Source of the DNA: Myxococcota bacterium
Lineage (GTDB): Bacteria; Myxococcota_A; UBA9160; UBA4427
Direction: 5' to 3'
NCBI GenBank assembly: GCA_963169575.1
Contig: CAUJGH010000128.1
Location: forward strand, 1-33,931
DNA length: 33,931 nt
Positions 9,283-18,488 of this stretch are shown here, piece after piece. The position numbers and the translations under genes were made by a program. Each line of letters opens with the position of its first letter. Positions within the stretch are counted from its first letter, which is position 1. The notes beneath the pieces are model-generated. The model was not told the DNA's origin, did not search any database, and saw only the letters and a program-made list of their open reading frames with translations.

Positions 9283-9359
9283 GCGCCCGTAGCTCAGATG
9301 GATAGAGCATCAGCTTGCGGAGCTGAGGGTCGCACGTTCGAGTCGTGCCGGGCGCGCCA
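9283..9359 (+). tRNA. tRNA-Arg(GCG)
   Basis: Full cloverleaf by hand: acceptor GCGCCCG/CGGGCGC, D-stem GCTC/GAGC, anticodon stem TCAGC/GCTGA with loop TTGCGGA (anticodon GCG at 9317-9319), T-arm GCACG-TTCGAGT-CGTGC, discriminator G, encoded CCA. Arg identity elements A20, C35 and G36 are present. Confidence 0.92.
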
Positions 9360-9394
9360 TTCTTTCGCGATCTCCCGCCCATGGGCGTGGCCGC

Positions 9395-9784
9395 GTGTTC
9401 ACCCATTGCTCATGCTCGAAGGATCGAGTTCTCGAGAGCCTGGCATTTCCAGTGCCTGGCCCATCACTCGAGCGGGGCAGCACGATCGAGCTGGGGCCGG
9501 TCAGCGGGCGCGCCAGCCTCGACGTGCTGCGCGCGCGCAACGTGAGCTCGACGGGCCTCGGCGTATGCGTATCCCACGGATTCGCAGGGATCGATCTCGC
9601 GGAAGAGGTCCAGCTCGTCGTGACGCTGCCCGGTCGTCGTTCCTTCCTCGCGCGCGGCATCATCAAGCACGTCACGGAAGCCGGCGCAGACCTGCGTCAC
9701 TTCGGCCTCGAGTTCACCGCGATCACCGACGAGGACCGCGAAGCGATCCTGAAATACGTCGGCTCCCGGCTCGACGGACGCTGA
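9395..9784 (+). CDS. PilZ-domain protein
   Basis: ARNVSSTGLGVCVSHGFAGIDLAEEVQLVVTLPGRRSFLARGIIKHVTEAGADLRHFGLEFTAITDEDREAILKYV is PilZ-like (N..S..G, GLEF, ending in an IxxYV helix). Confidence 0.75.
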   Translation: MFTHCSCSKDRVLESLAFPVPGPSLERGSTIELGPVSGRASLDVLRARNVSSTGLGVCVSHGFAGIDLAEEVQLVVTLPGRRSFLARGIIKHVTEAGADLRHFGLEFTAITDEDREAILKYVGSRLDGR

Positions 9785-10238
9785 TCTCGGCCAGTGCCAG
9801 CGCAGCCTGCCGGCTCGTCGAGCCACCTGATCCCACTCCGTCCGGCTCGAACGTTCTCAGCAGGTCGCTTCTTCGATCGGCTCGCGGCCGGGACGCGGGT
9901 CTTCCCGATCCAGCGGTCGTTCGCCGCACGTGCGCGCGCAGCTACCTCGATGGCATCGATCGCGCAGAACCCCTCGCCCGCGGCGAACTCGTCGCCCGGT
10001 CGAAATCGTCTGCAGTCATCCGAAATGAATCACGATTAATGACCCATTTGGGACTAGTCGGATCGTTCGCGCATTCATCAATTCGAGTGACGGACCTTCC
10101 GGGCGGCGCACCATTGCAACCCAGACCGTCGGGGGGACGGATCCTCTGCTCGGAAATCGATACTCGACGTGTAGCGCCTAATACCGAGACGCCGTCCGCC
10201 GATACGATTGCGACACCCGATGAGAAATGGGAGGTTTC

Positions 10239-10991
10239 ATGGCTGGTCTTCTGGCGCTCGCCGTGTTCGTCGTCTTCAACACCGCGGTCGGCCTGCGACT
10301 GCTCCACACGGCCGCTCGAGGCGGAGGCGCCGCAGCCTGGACCTGCGGCTTCGGCTTCACGTTCATCGGGCTCCTGGGGCACCCGCTCCACATGATCTCG
10401 GGCGCCGGTGCGCTGCCCGTCGGAGAGGTCGATCATGCCCTGAGCGCCGCGGGATCGGTCTTCATCGCCGCCGGACTCAGCGCCTTCTTCGCGTTCACGC
10501 TGATCGCCTTCCGGCGAACCCAGACCTGGGCCTGGATCTTCACCGCCGCCGGCGTCGCCCTCCTCTTCGTCTCCGCCTTCGGACAGATCGGCGCACTCGC
10601 GACCGCGCCGCCGGAGATGCCGTCGGCCGAGGCGACCCGGAACTGGTCGATGCTGCTCGGCGCGCTCTCGACGATCTGTTATGCCTGGAGCGGAATCGAG
10701 GGCATCGCGGAATGGGCGCGTGCCCGAAGGCGTACGGCGCTCGGCCTCACGGACCCGCTCACCGCGAATCGGATCCTGCTCTGGGGCATGCACGGCGTCT
10801 GCGTGACCTTGCTGAACGCGATGCTGATGACGCTGAGCGCCCGGGGCGTGAATCTGGGCGAGAGCCTGCTCGCGCAGCTCGGCACGGCGTTCTTCTCGCT
10901 CGTCTCGTGCACGACGATCACGCTCGCGTTCTTCCCGACCCGCGCATGGTCGTCCTGGGTCCGGCGAAGCGCCGCGCTGGCGGAGGCCTGA
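10239..10991 (+). CDS. multi-pass integral membrane protein, unknown function
   Basis: Repeated hydrophobic segments; ATG 10239 preceded by GGGAGG (ORF-track start 10227 lacks this spacing). Confidence 0.78.
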   Translation: MAGLLALAVFVVFNTAVGLRLLHTAARGGGAAAWTCGFGFTFIGLLGHPLHMISGAGALPVGEVDHALSAAGSVFIAAGLSAFFAFTLIAFRRTQTWAWIFTAAGVALLFVSAFGQIGALATAPPEMPSAEATRNWSMLLGALSTICYAWSGIEGIAEWARARRRTALGLTDPLTANRILLWGMHGVCVTLLNAMLMTLSARGVNLGESLLAQLGTAFFSLVSCTTITLAFFPTRAWSSWVRRSAALAEA

Positions 10992-10994
10992 ACC

Positions 10995-11297
10995 ATGTCC
11001 ACCTCTTCCGCCTTCGAATTCGTGAGCGACCAGCTCGAGCAGCTGACCCACTTCAACCGCCTCGAGGCCCGCGGCACGCTCCGCTTCGCACTCAAGGCCG
11101 CCGGCCTGGACGGCAACGCCGTCAACGCGGCCCAGATGGGCGTGGTCATCGCGCGGACGCTCCCGCAGGAGCTCGAGTCGCGCGGCATCGCCAACGCCGC
11201 CGCGCTGTGCCAGACGATCGCTCGCGGACTGGCGGGGATCGAGTCGGGACCGGCCCGCGCGTCGACCGACGACGTGTTTCGCCGGCTCGGCGGCTGA
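10995..11297 (+). CDS. small hypothetical protein, likely co-transcribed with the upstream membrane protein
   Basis: 3 bp after the preceding stop; MSTSSAFEFVSDQLEQLTHFNRLEARGTLRFALKAAGLDGNAVNAAQMGVVIARTLPQELESRGI is coherent and helical. Confidence 0.75.
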   Translation: MSTSSAFEFVSDQLEQLTHFNRLEARGTLRFALKAAGLDGNAVNAAQMGVVIARTLPQELESRGIANAAALCQTIARGLAGIESGPARASTDDVFRRLGG

Positions 11298-11298
11298 T

Positions 11299-11327
11299 CC
11301 GGCCCCGCGCGATGCGAGAGGGGCCGG
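11299..11327 (+). terminator. candidate stem-loop after 10995-11297 CDS
   Basis: Inverted repeat CCGGCCCC-N13-GGGGCCGG directly after the stop; no T-tract. Confidence 0.4.
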
Positions 11328-11394
11328 TTCGTGCCGGATCACGCCGCGGGCCGGAGACCATCGGCCGAACGCTCCGGCGGATTCTCTCCCCGCC

Positions 11395-12105
11395 TCACCA
11401 GAGCGTTCCGCGGTCGACGACGAGCGCCGTCCCCGTCACCGACGCCGCGGCATCCGACGCGAGATAGGCGATCGCCTCGGCGATGTCGGGCGGCGGCATC
11501 TGGCCGGGAATCGTGCCCTGCATACGGGCGAAGAGTCCGTAGTCGACGTCGACGGGCAGGGTCGCCGTCGCGCCGGCCGACATCGGCGTCGCGACGCCGC
11601 CCGGGCAGACGCAGTTGACCCGGATGCCCGCCGATGCGAGCTCGACGGCGAGCGAACGCATCAGCAGCAGGACGCCTCCCTTCGATGCACAGTAGGCCGA
11701 GTTGTACGGCTGTCCCTGCAGGCCCGAGATCGACGCGACGGTCACGACGTTCCCCTTCGATCGCCGCAGATGGGGGATCGCCGCCTGGCTGACGAGCATC
11801 GGCCCCGCCAGGTTCACGGCGAGATGGAGATTCAACAGCTCGAGCGAGAGATCGTCGATCTTCGAGAAGCGGTTGATGCCGGCCACGTTGAGACAGACGT
11901 CGAGCCCGCCGAGCCGGTCGACGGCGGCCGTCATCGCCGCGGAGACGGAGGCGGGATCGGTCACGTCGCAGTGGGACACACCGTCGGCAATCGCGACGTC
12001 GACGCCCTCGACGCGCGCGCCCTCCTTTCGGAAGAGCGCCGCCGTGGCCGCGCCGATGCCCGATGCGGCGCCGGTGATGAAGACGCGCTTTCCCTCGAAT
12101 CGCAT
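11395..12105 (-). CDS. short-chain dehydrogenase/reductase (SDR)
   Basis: ITGAASGIGAATA cofactor motif, NVAG, active-site S...YCASK (NSAYCASKGGV), PGGVATPM. Confidence 0.95.
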   Translation of the reverse strand: MRFEGKRVFITGAASGIGAATAALFRKEGARVEGVDVAIADGVSHCDVTDPASVSAAMTAAVDRLGGLDVCLNVAGINRFSKIDDLSLELLNLHLAVNLAGPMLVSQAAIPHLRRSKGNVVTVASISGLQGQPYNSAYCASKGGVLLLMRSLAVELASAGIRVNCVCPGGVATPMSAGATATLPVDVDYGLFARMQGTIPGQMPPPDIAEAIAYLASDAAASVTGTALVVDRGTLW

Positions 12106-12129
12106 GCTCTCTCCTCGTTTCGGGATCGT

Positions 12130-12978
12130 TCAGGGCTTGATGAATCGCAGGACGACCCGGTCGCTCTTGCCCCTGAGCGGCCCGGCAGCGCTCGGCGCGG
12201 CGTTCCAGTCGCGCGGATCGTCGGGATTGCGCAGGAGGCCGAGCTCGGCATCGAGTCGGAACCCGGCGGCCTCGATCTCATCGATCAGCAGTCGGCGATC
12301 GACGCGGTGGAGCGATCGGGCGTCGCGCTCGCCGCTTCCCTTCGCCGCGAGATGATCGACGACGCCGTAGACGCCGCCCGGACGGAGGGCCTCGTAGACG
12401 CGCCGGTTCATCCGGGCGCGATCGGCACCCTGCCAGATGGCGTCGTGATAGGCGAGCACGAGGACGACGACATCGAGGGGGATGGAGGCCTCGGGGATCG
12501 GATCGTCGAGCGCCCGCTCGACGGCGTGGACGTGGGCGAGCTCGGGCTTCTCGAGTCGGGCGGCGAGCGGGGCGCGGGCGAAGCGATCGAGGACGAAGCT
12601 GTTGTTTTGTGCGAGGACGTACCCGGCATCGCCGACCGCGCGGGCGAGGAGCTCGGTCGTGTAGCCCGTGCCGGCAAAGAGCTCGGCGACGCGCTGGCCG
12701 CGGGTGATGCCGAAGAAGGTGAAGACTTCGCCGGGGCGTTGCTCGGCGTCGAGGGCGCGATCGGCTTCGGACCGGCCGGGGGCAGCGAGGATCTCGTGCC
12801 AGAGCGGGCTCATCTCGATGGATTCGAAGACGAGGGGCGCGCGGTCGCCGGAGGATCCGGGCTTCGCCCGCGCGGCGGCCGGCGGGGCGCTGGCCTCGGA
12901 TCGATCCAGTCCCTGGCAGCCGTTCGTACAGGCGGAGGCGACGAGGAGGAGCACGATCGCGCTCTTCAATCCAGACAT
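12130..12978 (-). CDS. predicted exported/lipoprotein class I SAM-dependent methyltransferase (COG4798-like)
   Basis: Signal/lipobox MSGLKSAIVLLLVASAC; FFGITRGQRVAELFAGTGYTTELLARAVG SAM-binding motif; YEALRPGGVYGVVDH. Confidence 0.82.
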   Translation of the reverse strand: MSGLKSAIVLLLVASACTNGCQGLDRSEASAPPAAARAKPGSSGDRAPLVFESIEMSPLWHEILAAPGRSEADRALDAEQRPGEVFTFFGITRGQRVAELFAGTGYTTELLARAVGDAGYVLAQNNSFVLDRFARAPLAARLEKPELAHVHAVERALDDPIPEASIPLDVVVLVLAYHDAIWQGADRARMNRRVYEALRPGGVYGVVDHLAAKGSGERDARSLHRVDRRLLIDEIEAAGFRLDAELGLLRNPDDPRDWNAAPSAAGPLRGKSDRVVLRFIKP

Positions 12979-13295
12979 CGATCGGGGTCCTCGTCGGTGG
13001 GAGAGGCCGGGCTGCGCAGGGGCGAACGCGGTCTGCACGCGCTTCGAGACGCGTCGAACGATCGCCCACCGAGATCGTCACGGCTATGGTGCGAAGAATC
13101 GATCGCCGGCGCGGATCGCGGTCTTCCGATCCCGGGTGCCGAGCCGGTGGAGACCCGAGTCCGAATGGAGTCTTCGGATTCCGGAGCGGGCGACGCAGAC
13201 GAACGAGGAACTTCGATGTCTCTCCTGCGCCGCGCGATCGGCCGTGCAGAATCGGTTCGGGGCGCTCGTTCCCTTCCCCGCCCGACCGCGACTTC

Positions 13296-14543
13296 GTGAG
13301 CGGAATCGGATCGACCGGTTCGGGGGAGGCGCTCCTTTCATCGCGGCGCCGGAGGCTCTTGTTCGGAGCCCTCTACTTCTCCGAGGGGGCGCCGGTCGGT
13401 CTGATCTGGTGGGCCTTGCCGGTCTGGCTCCGTGCTGGCGGCATGGCGCCGGGCGAGATCGCGCGGCTGACGGCGCTGGTCGCCTGGCCCTGGGCCCTGA
13501 AATTTCTCTGGGCGCCCTTCATCGACGGGCTGGCCGGGCGACGCTTCGGCATCCCCGGCGCGATCCTCGCGGCGCAAGGCTTCATGATCCTCTCGCTCGC
13601 GCCGCTGCTGCTGGTCGGATTCGAGTCGGTCGAATCCTGGATCGTCGCGCTGCTGCTCGTCCATGCCCTCGCGGCCTCGACCCAGGATGCCGCGATCGAC
13701 ACCCTCGCGATCCATTCCGTCCCCGCGTCCGAGCGCGGCGCGGTCAACGGCTGGATGCAGGTCGGGATGCTCGCCGGGCGGGCGCTCTTCGGGGGCGCTG
13801 CGGTCCTCGTCGCGGCGCGCGTCGGAGAGCAGGCGGTCCTCGCCGGTCTGCTGCTCGCGATCGCGATTCCCGCGTTCGTCCTCCTGCGCGCCGAGGATCT
13901 GCGCGCGCCCTCGCCAGGCGTCGTCCGCCCGCGCCGATCGATCGCCCGCTCGCTCGCGCGGATGTTCCTTCGCCGCACGACATGGATCGGTTTCCTGATC
14001 GCCTCGACGATCGGAGCGAGTTTCGAATCGCTGGCGTCGCTCGCAGGCCCGTTGCTGCTCGACCAGGGCGCGAGCCAGGATCTCGTCGGATTCTTCTTCC
14101 TCGTCCCCTCGGTCCTCTGCATGGCCGCCGGGGCCTTGCTGGGCGGGCGGATCTCCGACGTCTGGGGTCGCCGCCGGGCGACGCTCGTCTTCGAGACCCT
14201 GGCGGCGTTTCTCGTCGCGTGTGTCGGCGCCGCTGCGCTCTGGCTCCCGGGCCGGACCGACGTCTTCTTCGTGCTGCTCGCGAGCGTCTACGTCGCGATG
14301 GGACTGGCGACCGCTGCGCTGTACGCTCAGCTCATGGATCTGACGGAGCGCACCATCGCCGCGACGCAGTTCGGCGCCTTCATGGGCGGGATCAACCTCT
14401 GCTATGTCTGGGCGACGATGCTCGTCGGGTTCCTGATCGATCGGCTCGGATACGGGCCGTCCCTGTTGATCCTTTCGCTCTGCTCGTTCGCGGCTCTGCC
14501 GCTGCTCTTCCTGCTGCCGCAGCGGGATCCGGGCGAGGCATGA
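13296..14543 (+). CDS. MFS transporter, AmpG-like
   Basis: LLFGALYFSEGAPVGLIWWALPVWLRAGGMAPGEIARLTALVAWPWALKFLWAPFIDG resembles the AmpG/PAT family; ~12 hydrophobic segments; GTG start inferred. Confidence 0.82.
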   Translation: MSGIGSTGSGEALLSSRRRRLLFGALYFSEGAPVGLIWWALPVWLRAGGMAPGEIARLTALVAWPWALKFLWAPFIDGLAGRRFGIPGAILAAQGFMILSLAPLLLVGFESVESWIVALLLVHALAASTQDAAIDTLAIHSVPASERGAVNGWMQVGMLAGRALFGGAAVLVAARVGEQAVLAGLLLAIAIPAFVLLRAEDLRAPSPGVVRPRRSIARSLARMFLRRTTWIGFLIASTIGASFESLASLAGPLLLDQGASQDLVGFFFLVPSVLCMAAGALLGGRISDVWGRRRATLVFETLAAFLVACVGAAALWLPGRTDVFFVLLASVYVAMGLATAALYAQLMDLTERTIAATQFGAFMGGINLCYVWATMLVGFLIDRLGYGPSLLILSLCSFAALPLLFLLPQRDPGEA

Positions 14544-14552
14544 GCGCGATCG

Positions 14553-14579
14553 GGGCGTCTGGGGCGTCTGGGGCGTCTG
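14553..14579. repeat. 9-bp tandem repeat GGGGCGTCT x3
   Basis: ggggcgtctggggcgtctggggcgtct in the convergent gap between the MFS and CBS genes. Confidence 0.85.
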
Positions 14580-14596
14580 GAGATCGGTCGCCCCGC

Positions 14597-15100
14597 TCAG
14601 CGCGCGCGGCGCGCCCCGACTTCTTCCGAGGGTTCGCGATAGTCCGGAAAATGTCTGCGCTGGATCCGGCTCTCGTCGACTTCGACCATCGCGCGCAGCA
14701 CGTCCCTGCGCGAAATCTGCCCGACGAGCCGGCCGTCCTCCACGACGGGCAGTCGCTGGACGCTGTGATCGAGGAAGAACTGCGCCAGCGCATAGATGTC
14801 CTGATGGGACTCGACGGCCTGGAAATCCGTACTCATGGAATGCGCGACGACGCCCTCGCCGCCGTGGTCGTCGGCGTAGAAGACGCCCGAGCTCAAGACA
14901 CGCAGACAATCGAACTCCGAACAGATGCCTGCGAGCCGGCCCTCTGCGTCGAGCACGGGCGCGCCCGAGACCTGGTATTTGAGCAGGACGCGCACCGCGT
15001 CGAGGATCGCCATCTCCGGCGTCAGCACGACGAGCGCGCGGGTCATGATGTCGGACGCGGTCGGGAGCGGGGCGGAGAGCGGCGGTCGGATGGAGCTCAT
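14597..15100 (-). CDS. tandem CBS-domain protein
   Basis: MTRALVVLTPEMAILDAVRVLLKYQVSGAPVLDAEGRLAGICSEFD and DIYALAQFFLDHSVQRLPVVEDGRLVGQISRRDVLRAM; start MSSIRPP. Confidence 0.9.
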   Translation of the reverse strand: MSSIRPPLSAPLPTASDIMTRALVVLTPEMAILDAVRVLLKYQVSGAPVLDAEGRLAGICSEFDCLRVLSSGVFYADDHGGEGVVAHSMSTDFQAVESHQDIYALAQFFLDHSVQRLPVVEDGRLVGQISRRDVLRAMVEVDESRIQRRHFPDYREPSEEVGARRAR

Positions 15101-15301
15101 GGCACACCTCCATTGCCGATACTGCCGCCAGCCTACTCGTCCTGCTCGGATTTGAATAGCCCCGAAGCGCGAATGGCCCCGGGGGCAGGCATTTCTTCTC
15201 TCTCGCGACGCATTTCTGCGCGACGTCTGCTGGTGTCGCTCGGGCGGCCGAATGTTCCTCTGGTCCCGCCGTCCGATCGTGGCCATCCCGTCGACGGCCT
15301 C

Positions 15302-16393
15302 TCAGCCGCCTCCGTCCATCCGGATCACGCTGCGCGCGATCGCGCCGGTGCGCAGCGCGTCGAAGCCCGCGTTGATCTCGTCGAGGCCGATCCAGCGCGA
15401 GACGAGCTCGTCGAGCTTGAGCCGACCCTGCAGATAGAGGTTCACGTAGGTCGGCATGTCGATCCGGAAGCAGGTCGAGCCCATCGACGAGCCCTGGATC
15501 CGCTTCTCGCTGAGCAGGTCGACGGCGTGGAGCTCGATGTTCGTTCCGATCGGGATCATGCCGATCACGGTCGCGGTTCCGCCGACGCCGAGCATCCGGA
15601 AGCATTGCTCGGCGGTCTGCTTGAGCCCGACGGCCTCGATCGCGTGGTCGACACCGCCTCTCGTCAGCTCGACGACCTGCGCGACGGGATCGCCCGCGCT
15701 CGCGTCGACCGTGTCCGTCGCTCCGAACTGCACGGCGAGCGCGAGCTTGTCGCGGATCCGGTCGACGGCGATGATGCGCTCCGCGCCGGCGAGGCGCGCG
15801 CCCTGGATGGCGTTGAGGCCGATGCCGCCGCAGCCGACGACGGCGACCGTGTCGCCGGGGCCGACCTTCGCCGTGTTCTGCGCTGCGCCGACGCCGGTGA
15901 CGACGCTGCAGCCGAGCAGCGCGGCCTTCTCGAGCGGGATCTCCTTCGTGATCTTCACGACGGCTCTTTCGTGGACGAGCATCTGCTCGGCATAACACGA
16001 GAGCTCGAAGTACTGGTGCACGGGCTGGCCGCCGCGGCTGAGCCGCGGCTTTTCGCCGGGGCGGCGCAGGAGCCCCTCGTGGGAGCAGAGATGCGATCGG
16101 CCGCGCAGGCATTGTCGACACGCGCCGCAGGCCATCGAAACGCAGGTGACGACGTGGTCGCCGGGCGCCACGTAGTCGACTTCGGATCCCACGGCCTCGA
16201 CGACGCCCGAGGCCTCGTGGCCCAGCACGGTCGGGCAGGCGCAGGGATATTTGCCCTCCTGGAAATGCAGGTCGCTATGGCAGATGCCCGAAGCGACGGT
16301 CCGGATCAGGACTTCGCGCGGCCCGGGCGAGTCGACGGTGACGTCGAGGATCTCGAGGGGCTTTCCGACTTCGGTGAGGACGGCGGCTCGCAT
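15302..16393 (-). CDS. zinc-dependent alcohol dehydrogenase (MDR superfamily)
   Basis: GICHSDLHF, GHEASGVVEAVG, structural-Zn cysteines CGACRQCLRGRSHLC, VGCGGIGLNAIQGA Rossmann motif. Confidence 0.94.
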   Translation of the reverse strand: MRAAVLTEVGKPLEILDVTVDSPGPREVLIRTVASGICHSDLHFQEGKYPCACPTVLGHEASGVVEAVGSEVDYVAPGDHVVTCVSMACGACRQCLRGRSHLCSHEGLLRRPGEKPRLSRGGQPVHQYFELSCYAEQMLVHERAVVKITKEIPLEKAALLGCSVVTGVGAAQNTAKVGPGDTVAVVGCGGIGLNAIQGARLAGAERIIAVDRIRDKLALAVQFGATDTVDASAGDPVAQVVELTRGGVDHAIEAVGLKQTAEQCFRMLGVGGTATVIGMIPIGTNIELHAVDLLSEKRIQGSSMGSTCFRIDMPTYVNLYLQGRLKLDELVSRWIGLDEINAGFDALRTGAIARSVIRMDGGG

Positions 16394-16708
16394 GCGGGGC
16401 TTCTCCGGGGATGCATCGATCGAATCGCGAAGCGGGACGGCGCAGCGATCGTCGCTGCTCCGCTTCGCACCGGCGCGATGATGGCTCTTTCGGGGCTCCC
16501 GAACGGTAGCCGGATTGCGACGCGTCCGGACGATCCGGGGGAGGCCGGCGCGCGGGTCATCGCTGCGCCGGATGCCGTTCGCGCCGGCCGGATGCTACTG
16601 ATCGTTCGGTCCATCCCGCATCCCGCCCCGAGCTTCTCGTGGAGCGTGTCCGCGGCGAGTGAAGAGAGAAGCGCGAAGAAGCGCGAAGAGTCGCGAGGAG
16701 GAGAAGCA

Positions 16709-18430
16709 ATGCTCGACGTCATCGTTCGGGGCGGCCAGCTCGTCGACGGCACCGGCAATCCCGCCCGGACGGCGGACGTCGCGATCGCTGCGGGACGGGT
16801 CGTCGCCGTCGGTCGGCTCGACGAATCGGCCCGGGTCGAAATCGATGCCGACGGCCTCGTCGTCTGTCCGGGATTCGTCGATCCGCATACCCATTACGAC
16901 GCCCAGCTCTTCTGGGATCCCCATGCCGATCCGTCGAGCATCCATGGCGTCACCTCCGTCATCGGCGGCAACTGCTCCTTCGCCCTGGCGCCGATCCGCG
17001 CCGGCGACGCGGACTACACGCGCCGCATGATGGCGAGGGTCGAGGGGATGCCGCTCGCGGCCCTGGAGGAAGGTGTCCCCTGGCGCTGGGAGTCCTTCGG
17101 CGACTATCTCGGCGCGCTCGATGGGCGGATCGCGGTCAACGCCGGGTTCATCGCCGGTCATTCGGCGCTTCGGCGTTATGTCCTCGGGCCCGACGCCAAT
17201 CGCCGTGCGGCATCGCCGGACGAGCTTCGCCGGCTCCGCGAGGTGCTCGCTGCGTCGATCGAGGCCGGGGCGCTCGGTCTCTCGACCGACATCTCCGAAT
17301 CCCACATGGATGGCGATGGCGCGCCCATCCCGGCGAAAGGTGCGACCCCCGAAGAGCGGCTCGCGCTCTGCGAGATCGTCGGCCGCCACGAAGGAACGAC
17401 GCTGTCGGGCATCTTCGAAGGCGGAAGCAACGGCTGGAGCGACTTCGAGCGCGATCATCTCGTGCGGATGTCCGCCACGGCGAACCGCGTGCTCAACTGG
17501 AATCTGATGGTCGTCGATGCGAGCGTCCCCGAGCGCGCCCGCAGCCAGCTCGAGCTCTCGCACCACGCGCGTGCCCAGGGCGGGCGAATCGTCGCGCTGC
17601 TCATGCCCGTCATCGTCCCGATGAACATGAGCTTCGGAAACTATTGTGCGCTCTTCCTGATCCCGGGCTGGCGCGAGACCATGGCGCTGCCCCCCGCACA
17701 GCGCATGGCCGCGCTGGCCGATCCTGCAACGCAATCGCTGCTCCAGGCGACGGCGACCAGCCCGAAGGCGGGGATGTTCCGGCGACTCTCCGATTTCGCC
17801 GGGTACGTCATCGGCGACACCTTTTCCGAGGCGAATCGGGGGCTGACGGGTCGCAGCGTCCGGGACATCGCCGCCGAGCGCGGCCTCGAGCCTTTCGAGG
17901 CGCTGATTCGCGTCGTGCTCGCCGACGATCTCCGAACGGTCCTCTGGCCCTCGGCGCCCGACGACGACGACGCGCATTGGGCGCTGCGCGCGAGCCTCTG
18001 GGACGATCCGGACATCCTGCTCGCCGGATCCGATGCGGGCGCGCATCTCGATCGCATGTGCGGCGGCTCGTACCCGACGCAGTTCCTCGCCGATTGTCTG
18101 CGCGGCCGGCGCTTGATGTCGCTCGAGCGGGCCGTCCACGAACTCTCCGCCAAGCCGGCGCGGCTCTTCGGACTGCGAGACCGGGGCCTCGTCGCACCTG
18201 GGGCATACGCCGATCTCGTGGTCTTCGATCCGACCTCGGTCGGCGCTGCGCCGGCCCGGCTGGTACACGACCTCCCGGGCGGCTCCGCGCGCGTCACGGC
18301 GGACTCGATCGGCGTGCGTCACGTGTTCGTGAACGGCGTCGAGACGGTTCGCGAGGGCAGGGTCACGGGCGCGAAGCCCGGGACGGTCCTGCGGTCGGGG
18401 CGCGACACGGCGACCGTGACCGCCCGCTGA
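16709..18430 (+). CDS. amidohydrolase family, N-acyl-D-amino-acid deacylase-like
   Basis: VIVRGGQLVDGTGNPARTADVAIAAGRVVAVG, CPGFVDPHTHYDAQLFWDP, GGNCSFALAP, SDAGAHLDRMC, PGAYADLVVFDP; AGGAGGAG upstream of ATG. Confidence 0.93.
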   Translation: MLDVIVRGGQLVDGTGNPARTADVAIAAGRVVAVGRLDESARVEIDADGLVVCPGFVDPHTHYDAQLFWDPHADPSSIHGVTSVIGGNCSFALAPIRAGDADYTRRMMARVEGMPLAALEEGVPWRWESFGDYLGALDGRIAVNAGFIAGHSALRRYVLGPDANRRAASPDELRRLREVLAASIEAGALGLSTDISESHMDGDGAPIPAKGATPEERLALCEIVGRHEGTTLSGIFEGGSNGWSDFERDHLVRMSATANRVLNWNLMVVDASVPERARSQLELSHHARAQGGRIVALLMPVIVPMNMSFGNYCALFLIPGWRETMALPPAQRMAALADPATQSLLQATATSPKAGMFRRLSDFAGYVIGDTFSEANRGLTGRSVRDIAAERGLEPFEALIRVVLADDLRTVLWPSAPDDDDAHWALRASLWDDPDILLAGSDAGAHLDRMCGGSYPTQFLADCLRGRRLMSLERAVHELSAKPARLFGLRDRGLVAPGAYADLVVFDPTSVGAAPARLVHDLPGGSARVTADSIGVRHVFVNGVETVREGRVTGAKPGTVLRSGRDTATVTAR

Positions 18431-18488
18431 TCGCGCCGGCGGACGCGCAGAGTCCGCGGCTATCGTCCGGGGCGAAGGAGACCCCGCG

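Noticed and set aside
9104-9406. 100-aa minus ORF containing GTTRTCDPQLRKLMLYPSELRARC
   Set aside because: Classic spurious translation of the antisense strand of a tRNA gene (tRNA-Arg at 9283-9359). The 9310-9675 minus ORF ending ARLERATLSSAS is the same artefact.
14553-14579. GGGGCGTCT x3 as a possible CRISPR or coding repeat
   Set aside because: Short, contiguous and without spacers, in a convergent intergenic gap; ordinary microsatellite-type repeat.
16669-16705. GAAGCGCGAA-type direct repeats before the amidohydrolase
   Set aside because: Two to three imperfect purine-rich units overlapping the ribosome-binding region; too short and degenerate for a separate claim.
12668-18430. 1920-aa plus-strand ORF
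   Set aside because: Only the last part (16709-18430) is a real amidohydrolase. The rest is antisense or out of frame to the methyltransferase, MFS, CBS and Zn-ADH genes, and is Arg/Ala/Gly/Asp-rich shadow coding typical of high GC.
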